Of a stretch of 64,000 nucleotides of DNA, positions 60,078 to 64,000 are shown in pieces. Numbering within the stretch: the first letter of the stretch is position 1; every line of letters begins with the position of its first letter. The stretch is taken from contig NZ_CP100461.1 of assembly GCF_024228675.1 (NCBI RefSeq), positions 2,415,398-2,479,397 of the forward strand, given 5' to 3'. The stretch comes from Salinigranum marinum. GTDB taxonomy: Archaea; Halobacteriota; Halobacteria; Halobacteriales; Haloferacaceae. Position numbers and translations under genes: made by a program. The notes beneath the pieces were generated by a model that saw only the letters and a list, made by a program, of their open reading frames with translations, was not told where the DNA came from and did not search any database.

Positions 60078-61373
60078 TCAGCGCTCGTCGGTCCAGTCGA
60101 GATACAGCGCCGCGCTCCAGGCGAAGTCGTCGCTCCCGCGGCCCGTGCCGGTGTGTGGGTTGAAGTATTCGCGAAAGCCCTCGCGTTCGAGCAGCGCGAG
60201 GCTGTCCGCGCGAACGCGGTCGGCCGCCGCGTCCGCCCCGTACCGTCGGAGGCCGCGTTCGAGGAGCCAGTTGGTGTTCGTCCAGACCGGGCCGCGCCAG
60301 TAGCGGTCGGGGTCGAGGTCGTCGCCCACGTACGTCGGGGCGGCGTAGTCGAACGCGAAGAACGACTCGTCGAGCGTGCGACGGAGCCGCTCGAACTGCG
60401 CGTCGGTCGGCACGCCGCCGTACGTCGGGAGCAGTCCCGCGACCGTCGGCACCGCCAGGGGCTCGTCGGCGACCCGATCGTACGGAACGAACAGTCCCAG
60501 CTCCGCGGACCAGAGCCGGTCGCGCATCACCGCCCGCGTCTCGTCGGCCTGCGCGCGCCACGTCGCTGCGGCGTCTTCGTCCCCGCTGCGCTCGAACAGC
60601 GTCGCGAGGTCCTCGCACGCGCGGACGAAGACGCTGTTCGTGAGCACGTCCTCGACCCGGAACGGACAGCGCTCGCGCAGGCGGTCCTCGTCCCAGCCCG
60701 CCTCTCGGCCCTGCCTGACGAGCGCGACGTACCGGTCGTAGTCCCAGTCCGTCGGGCGCTGGGCGGCGAGCTCCGCGGACTTGCGGTCGGCGCGCTCGTA
60801 CTCGACCGCGTCGGGATCGAACCGTTCGAGCACCGGTCGCCACGCGGGCGAGTCGTCCATCCCGGTCTCCCAGGGGTGTCGCGTGTAGACGACGCCGTCG
60901 GTCGACCGCTCGCGACGCCACCACGAGAGGTGCTCGGCCAGCGGCGCGAGCACGCGGTCGCGGAACGCGTCGTCCCCCGTCGCCTCGGAGACGCGCCGGG
61001 CGGCGGGGACGACGACCGGCGGCTGGGAGATGCCGCTGGTTGCGACCGTGTCGGTGCCGGCGTCCCACTCGTCGGGGCCCGGGAAGTAACCCTCGGCGCC
61101 GGTCCAGAAGGCGATCTGGGGGAGCATCCCGTTCGACCACTGCGCCGACAGCAGCGTCTCGATCTCGGCTTTCGCGGCGGCGGGGTCGACGCCCGCGAGC
61201 CCGACGGCGATGAAGGCCGAGTCCCAGTTCCACTGGAAGGGGTAGAGCGTCGCGGACGGGATCGTGTAGCCGTCCCGGCGGTTCGACGCCAGGACATCGG
61301 TCGCTTCGGCCCGCCGATCGGCCCGCGAGCCGCCGGAACCGAGGTCGGGGTCGGAATCGTCGTGATCGCTCAT
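60078..61373 (-). CDS. GH63-like (mannosyl/glucosylglycerate hydrolase-type) glycoside hydrolase
   Basis: 431 aa, one (alpha/alpha)6-barrel. Motifs: LYPFQWNWDSAFIAVGLAGV (WDxxF of the GH63/GH37 clan), NGMLPQIAF, RHPWETGMDDSPAW (the catalytic-acid region ExGxDxSPxW) and DPDRYWRGPVWTNTNWLLER, with FREYFNPHTGTGRGSDDFAW at the end. This set matches GH63 mannosylglycerate hydrolases and trehalase-like relatives. A likely role is degradation of a glycosylated compatible solute. No signal peptide. It lies within the cobalamin gene block on the same strand but is functionally unrelated. Confidence 0.82.
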   Translation of the reverse strand: MSDHDDSDPDLGSGGSRADRRAEATDVLASNRRDGYTIPSATLYPFQWNWDSAFIAVGLAGVDPAAAKAEIETLLSAQWSNGMLPQIAFWTGAEGYFPGPDEWDAGTDTVATSGISQPPVVVPAARRVSEATGDDAFRDRVLAPLAEHLSWWRRERSTDGVVYTRHPWETGMDDSPAWRPVLERFDPDAVEYERADRKSAELAAQRPTDWDYDRYVALVRQGREAGWDEDRLRERCPFRVEDVLTNSVFVRACEDLATLFERSGDEDAAATWRAQADETRAVMRDRLWSAELGLFVPYDRVADEPLAVPTVAGLLPTYGGVPTDAQFERLRRTLDESFFAFDYAAPTYVGDDLDPDRYWRGPVWTNTNWLLERGLRRYGADAAADRVRADSLALLEREGFREYFNPHTGTGRGSDDFAWSAALYLDWTDER

Positions 61374-61437
61374 GAGACGAGCCGACGCGGAGCGTGCGAA
61401 TGTGGGTTTCGCTTCGGTCGACGCCGGCCGAGCCCCC

Positions 61438-62757
61438 TCAGCGCGTCGCCGCGGCGGCAGCGAGGAACCGGTCGACCGCGCCGCTCTCGGCGTGGAGGTG
61501 GGCGTACGTCCCGAGCGTCTCGTAGGCGACGAGCCCGTCGCGGCCGTCGATCCCCTGCCCGCGCACGACGTCGAAGGCGAACCGGGCGTCGCTCGCGGCG
61601 TCGGCCGTCGAGTAGTGGAACTCGTGGCCGCGCCGTGTCTCGCCCGCGCGGGCGGTGAGCGTCCCGCGCTCGGCGCGGAGGTCGACGTGATCGAGCGCCT
61701 GGAGCTCGCCGGACAGCCGGACCACCGCCGGAAGGACGCCCGCCATCCGGTGGTCGCGACCGTCGACCGTCAGCGTCTCCGCGAGCGCCATGAGCCCGCC
61801 GCACTCGCCCCAGACGGGGACGCCGTCGGCCGCCACGTCCGCGACCTGGTCGAGCGTCGGCCCGCCGGCGAGATCGGCCGCGAATCGTTCGGGGTAGCCG
61901 CCGGGCAGGTAGACGGCATCGCACGACGGGAGGTCGTCGCCCGCGACGGGCGAGAACGTGACGACCGTCGCCCGCTCGCGGAGCCGTTCGACCGTGGCCG
62001 GGTAGACGAAACAGAACGCGTCGTCGCGGGCGACGGCGACGGTCGGGGGCGGGTCGGCCGAGCCGTGCTCCGGGATCGGATCCGTCTCGACCGGAAACCA
62101 GGGCGGCTCGCGCGCCAGTTCGAGCGCCCGGTCGGCGTCGAGACAGTCGGCCGCGGCGGCGAGCGCCGCGTCGTCGGGCGGCGACTCCCGGCCCATGTGG
62201 AGCCCGAGGTGACGCTCCGGTATCGACAGGTCGTCGCGCGGGGGCGTCCGGCCGAGATACGCGAGGCCGTCGGGGAGCGCGTCGCGGATGCCCGCCGCGT
62301 GTCGTCCGCCGTGGGCGCGTGCGGCCACGACGCCGACGACGTCCACGTCGTGGCCGGACTCGGCGGCGTACGCGCGAAAGCCGAGGGCGGTCGCGGCGAC
62401 GCTCTCCATCCCCGCGGCGGCGTCGACGACGAGCACCACGGGGAGCCCGAGGCCCGCGGCGACCGCCGCGGTGGACGTGTCGCCGTCGTACAGCCCCATC
62501 ATCCCCTCGACGACGCAGACGTCGCCGTCGCCGCGAGCGTAGTTCCGCCGCGTCCCCGCCTTCCCCTGGAGCCACGGGTCGAGCGTCCGCGACGGTCGGT
62601 CGCAGACGACCGCGTGGTGGCTCGGGTCGATGAAGTCCGGGCCGGCTTTCGCCGGCTGAACCGTCCGACCACCGTCGATCAGCGCCCGACAGAGCGCGAG
62701 CGTCGTGACGGTCTTGCCGACGCCCGAGGCGGTGCCGGCGACGACGAGCCCCTTCAC
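61438..62757 (-). CDS. cbiA: Cobyrinic acid a,c-diamide synthase CbiA
   Basis: 439 aa. Start is GTG 62757, overlapping the cbiZ stop as GTGA (MKGLVVAGTASGVGKTVTTL), so translation is coupled. The P loop is GTASGVGKT, and VCVVEGMMGLYDG follows. The C-terminal glutaminase half has the nucleophile in VWGECGGLMALAE and the His in GHEFHYS. It amidates the a and c side chains of cobyrinic acid. Together with CobO, CbiP and CobD it supports late corrin assembly; the early corrin-ring genes are outside the window. Confidence 0.95.
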   Translation of the reverse strand: MKGLVVAGTASGVGKTVTTLALCRALIDGGRTVQPAKAGPDFIDPSHHAVVCDRPSRTLDPWLQGKAGTRRNYARGDGDVCVVEGMMGLYDGDTSTAAVAAGLGLPVVLVVDAAAGMESVAATALGFRAYAAESGHDVDVVGVVAARAHGGRHAAGIRDALPDGLAYLGRTPPRDDLSIPERHLGLHMGRESPPDDAALAAAADCLDADRALELAREPPWFPVETDPIPEHGSADPPPTVAVARDDAFCFVYPATVERLRERATVVTFSPVAGDDLPSCDAVYLPGGYPERFAADLAGGPTLDQVADVAADGVPVWGECGGLMALAETLTVDGRDHRMAGVLPAVVRLSGELQALDHVDLRAERGTLTARAGETRRGHEFHYSTADAASDARFAFDVVRGQGIDGRDGLVAYETLGTYAHLHAESGAVDRFLAAAAATR

Positions 62758-63542
62758 AGCCGCGTCACCACCGCCCGAGTGTCGGTGACGACGCCGTACG
62801 GGGCGTCCGCGACGGTCGGGATCTCGCCGTCGGCGTACCGCGAGTCGAGGCTGGCGAGCAGGGCGTCGCGGACGCACGCCCGCGCGGCCCGGCCGACGGG
62901 CGTGGCGCTCCCCGAAAACCGGGCCCGAGGTCCCGCTGGATCGCAGGCCGCGACGACCGCGTCCGTGGTCGTGCCGGGGACGCCCGTGCGGGCGAGGAGC
63001 GTGGCGGCCTTCGCCTCCGCGGCGACGGTGAGGAGGTTCGCGAGCGCGCCGGGTGCGAGCGCGCGGGTGGTACCGACGACGACGTTGACCGTCCCGGGGT
63101 GTTCGGCGGGGCGATCGGTCGCGGAGTCGGAGCCGGCGTCGGACGCCTCGCCGTCGGTCACCGGCAGCGCCGCCGGGTTCGAGACGCCCGCGGTGACGAC
63201 CGCCTCGACGCCGTCGAGCCGTGCGCGCCGGGCGTGCGCCTGGGAGACGCCGGTCAGGAGCGTCGGTCCCGCGGCATCGAACCCGGCGTCGGTCCGCCGC
63301 GACTCGACGTAAGCGGCGAGGTCGGTCTCGGGCCAGCCGTCGGGGACGGTCACGTTGTACGCCGCCGGCCCGCGAGACTCCCCGCCGTTCCAGCCGGTCG
63401 AGAGCCACCGCGTCCGGGGACGAAGGAACCGGCAGACGCCCGCGTGGACGGTCGTCTCGAACACCTCGACTGGGGCGTCGGTACGGTCGGTCTCGACGGT
63501 CCCATCGGCGTCGGCGGGGGCGTCGGACGGCAGGTCAGACAC
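62754..63542 (-). CDS. cbiZ: Adenosylcobinamide amidohydrolase CbiZ
   Basis: 262 aa. Start GTG 63542 is preferred because it overlaps the upstream aminotransferase stop (GTGTCTGA) and begins the conserved part; an upstream ATG (63578) is in frame. The CbiZ family core is TGVSQAHARRARLDGVEAVV, VNVVVGTTRALAPGALANLL and ATLLARTGVPGTTTDAVVAA with the near-invariant GTTTDA. It removes the aminopropanol from adenosylcobinamide to give cobyric acid for salvage, a step typical of archaea. Coupled to cbiA. Confidence 0.93.
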   Translation of the reverse strand: MSDLPSDAPADADGTVETDRTDAPVEVFETTVHAGVCRFLRPRTRWLSTGWNGGESRGPAAYNVTVPDGWPETDLAAYVESRRTDAGFDAAGPTLLTGVSQAHARRARLDGVEAVVTAGVSNPAALPVTDGEASDAGSDSATDRPAEHPGTVNVVVGTTRALAPGALANLLTVAAEAKAATLLARTGVPGTTTDAVVAACDPAGPRARFSGSATPVGRAARACVRDALLASLDSRYADGEIPTVADAPYGVVTDTRAVVTRL

Positions 63543-64000
63543 GGGCGAGCGCCTCCAGCAGTCGGTCGTTTTCTTCACGGTGTTTGACCGCGACGCGGAC
63601 GTGTGAGTCGAGCCCGAAGCTCTCGCAGTCGCGGACGGCGATCCCCTGGCTCGCGAGGCCGTCTGTGATCGCCGCGACCGTGCGCGCGCCGACGCCGAGG
63701 AGCAAAAAGGGGGCGTCGGAGGGGTGTGGGTCGTATCCCTCGCTCACGAGGCGATCTCGCATGCGCTCGCGTTCGCTGGCGACCCGTTCTCGCGTGCGCG
63801 AGACGAACGCGTCCTGCCGGAGGCAGTGTGCCCCGACCGCGGCCGCGGGGGCCGAGAGGTTCCACGTGGGGCGGGCGGTCTCGATCCGGTCGAACGCGTC
63901 GCCGGTCGCACACGCGAAACCCATCCGGAGGCCGGGGAGGCCGAACATCTTGGTCAGCGACCGGCAGACGACGACGCCGTCGACCCCGGCGAGCGAGTCG
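63535..64000 (-). CDS. cobD: Threonine-phosphate decarboxylase CobD (5' end outside window)
   Basis: C-terminal ~155 residues of a class I/II PLP aminotransferase. SLTKMFGLPGLRMGF carries the PLP-lysine and the classical GLPGLRxGY segment. The terminal arginine region (HVRVAVKHREENDRLLEAL) is the usual C terminus of CobD/HisC-like enzymes. Adjacency to cbiZ and cbiA makes CobD (L-threonine-O-3-phosphate decarboxylase, giving aminopropanol phosphate) far more likely than histidinol-phosphate aminotransferase. Its stop overlaps the cbiZ start. Confidence 0.9.
   Translation of the reverse strand, partial: DSLAGVDGVVVCRSLTKMFGLPGLRMGFACATGDAFDRIETARPTWNLSAPAAAVGAHCLRQDAFVSRTRERVASERERMRDRLVSEGYDPHPSDAPFLLLGVGARTVAAITDGLASQGIAVRDCESFGLDSHVRVAVKHREENDRLLEALARV

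Noticed and set aside
1-64000. tRNA, rRNA genes and CRISPR arrays
   Set aside because: I looked for T-arm patterns (GGTTCGAATCC-like), long rRNA landmarks and regularly spaced repeats; none was convincing. The GTTCGAATAC near 8010 lacks a matching acceptor stem.

Overview
The window is chromosomal or megaplasmid DNA of a halophilic archaeon (class Halobacteria). The evidence is high G+C with strong G/C preference at third codon positions, proteins rich in Asp/Glu and poor in Lys, many leaderless genes with a TATA-like box 24-35 nt before the start codon, twin-arginine signal peptides (PhoD, ZnuA-like), and haloarchaeal families: a fused CoxI-CoxIII oxidase, an HTH-10 regulator, a soluble Htr transducer, conditioned-medium-induced protein 4 and several tiny CPxC zinc proteins. 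I cannot name the genus. I saw no rRNA, tRNA or CRISPR array.

Layout. 0-13.8 kb is a catabolic island: four MmgE/PrpD-family genes of two subtypes, an amidase, an IclR regulator, a tungsten aldehyde:ferredoxin oxidoreductase (AOR), a metallo-beta-lactamase-fold hydrolase, a TcuA-like flavoprotein and a YeiH-type exporter. It looks like a pathway for an unidentified organic acid or amide, and is my best candidate for an undescribed system. 14.5-18 kb has a small zinc protein, an Era-like GTPase and a four-PAS histidine kinase. 18-22 kb carries a Zn/Mn-type ABC importer (permease, ATPase, lipoprotein) behind a palindromic operator, then a TauE/SafE-like membrane protein. 22.3-24.6 kb is a Tat-exported PhoD phosphatase with an unusual C-terminal dockerin. 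24.6-30 kb holds an HxlR remnant, a run of membrane proteins with His/Cys metal-binding features, an HTH-10 regulator, a PRC-barrel-like protein and a Cys-rich copper-bundle protein.

30.2-31.6 kb is an IS1341-type element: a ribbon-helix-helix protein plus an intact TnpB with a 3' hairpin. 32-37.3 kb holds a tandem pair of mini zinc proteins and an aa3-type oxidase operon (coxB, fused coxA-coxC, subunit IV and accessory membrane proteins). 37.5-42.5 kb has an amino-acid permease coupled to a UspA protein, a Spo0M protein, a site-2 protease, a tiny membrane protein with a hexanucleotide repeat, a CBS protein and a zinc micro-protein. 42.5-50.3 kb is mostly regulatory or unknown: CMI4, a MinD-like ATPase with a coupled partner, Lrp/AsnC, TrmB, a soluble Htr and an HhH-like orphan.

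50.5-56.2 kb is a molybdenum/tungsten block: formate dehydrogenase alpha subunit, a degenerate AOR without its [4Fe-4S] ligands, MobA and YqeC. 56.3-64 kb is a cobalamin gene block (cbiP, cobO, cbiA, cbiZ, partial cobD) interrupted by a GH63-like hydrolase, a RecA-like protein of unknown role and a small conserved-looking protein.

Translational coupling by 1-8 nt overlaps recurs: GTGA at both junctions of the metal importer and at cbiZ-cbiA, ATGA at coxB-coxA and minD-partner, TGATG at permease-uspA, and GTGTCTGA at cobD-cbiZ. Both ends of the window cut genes.
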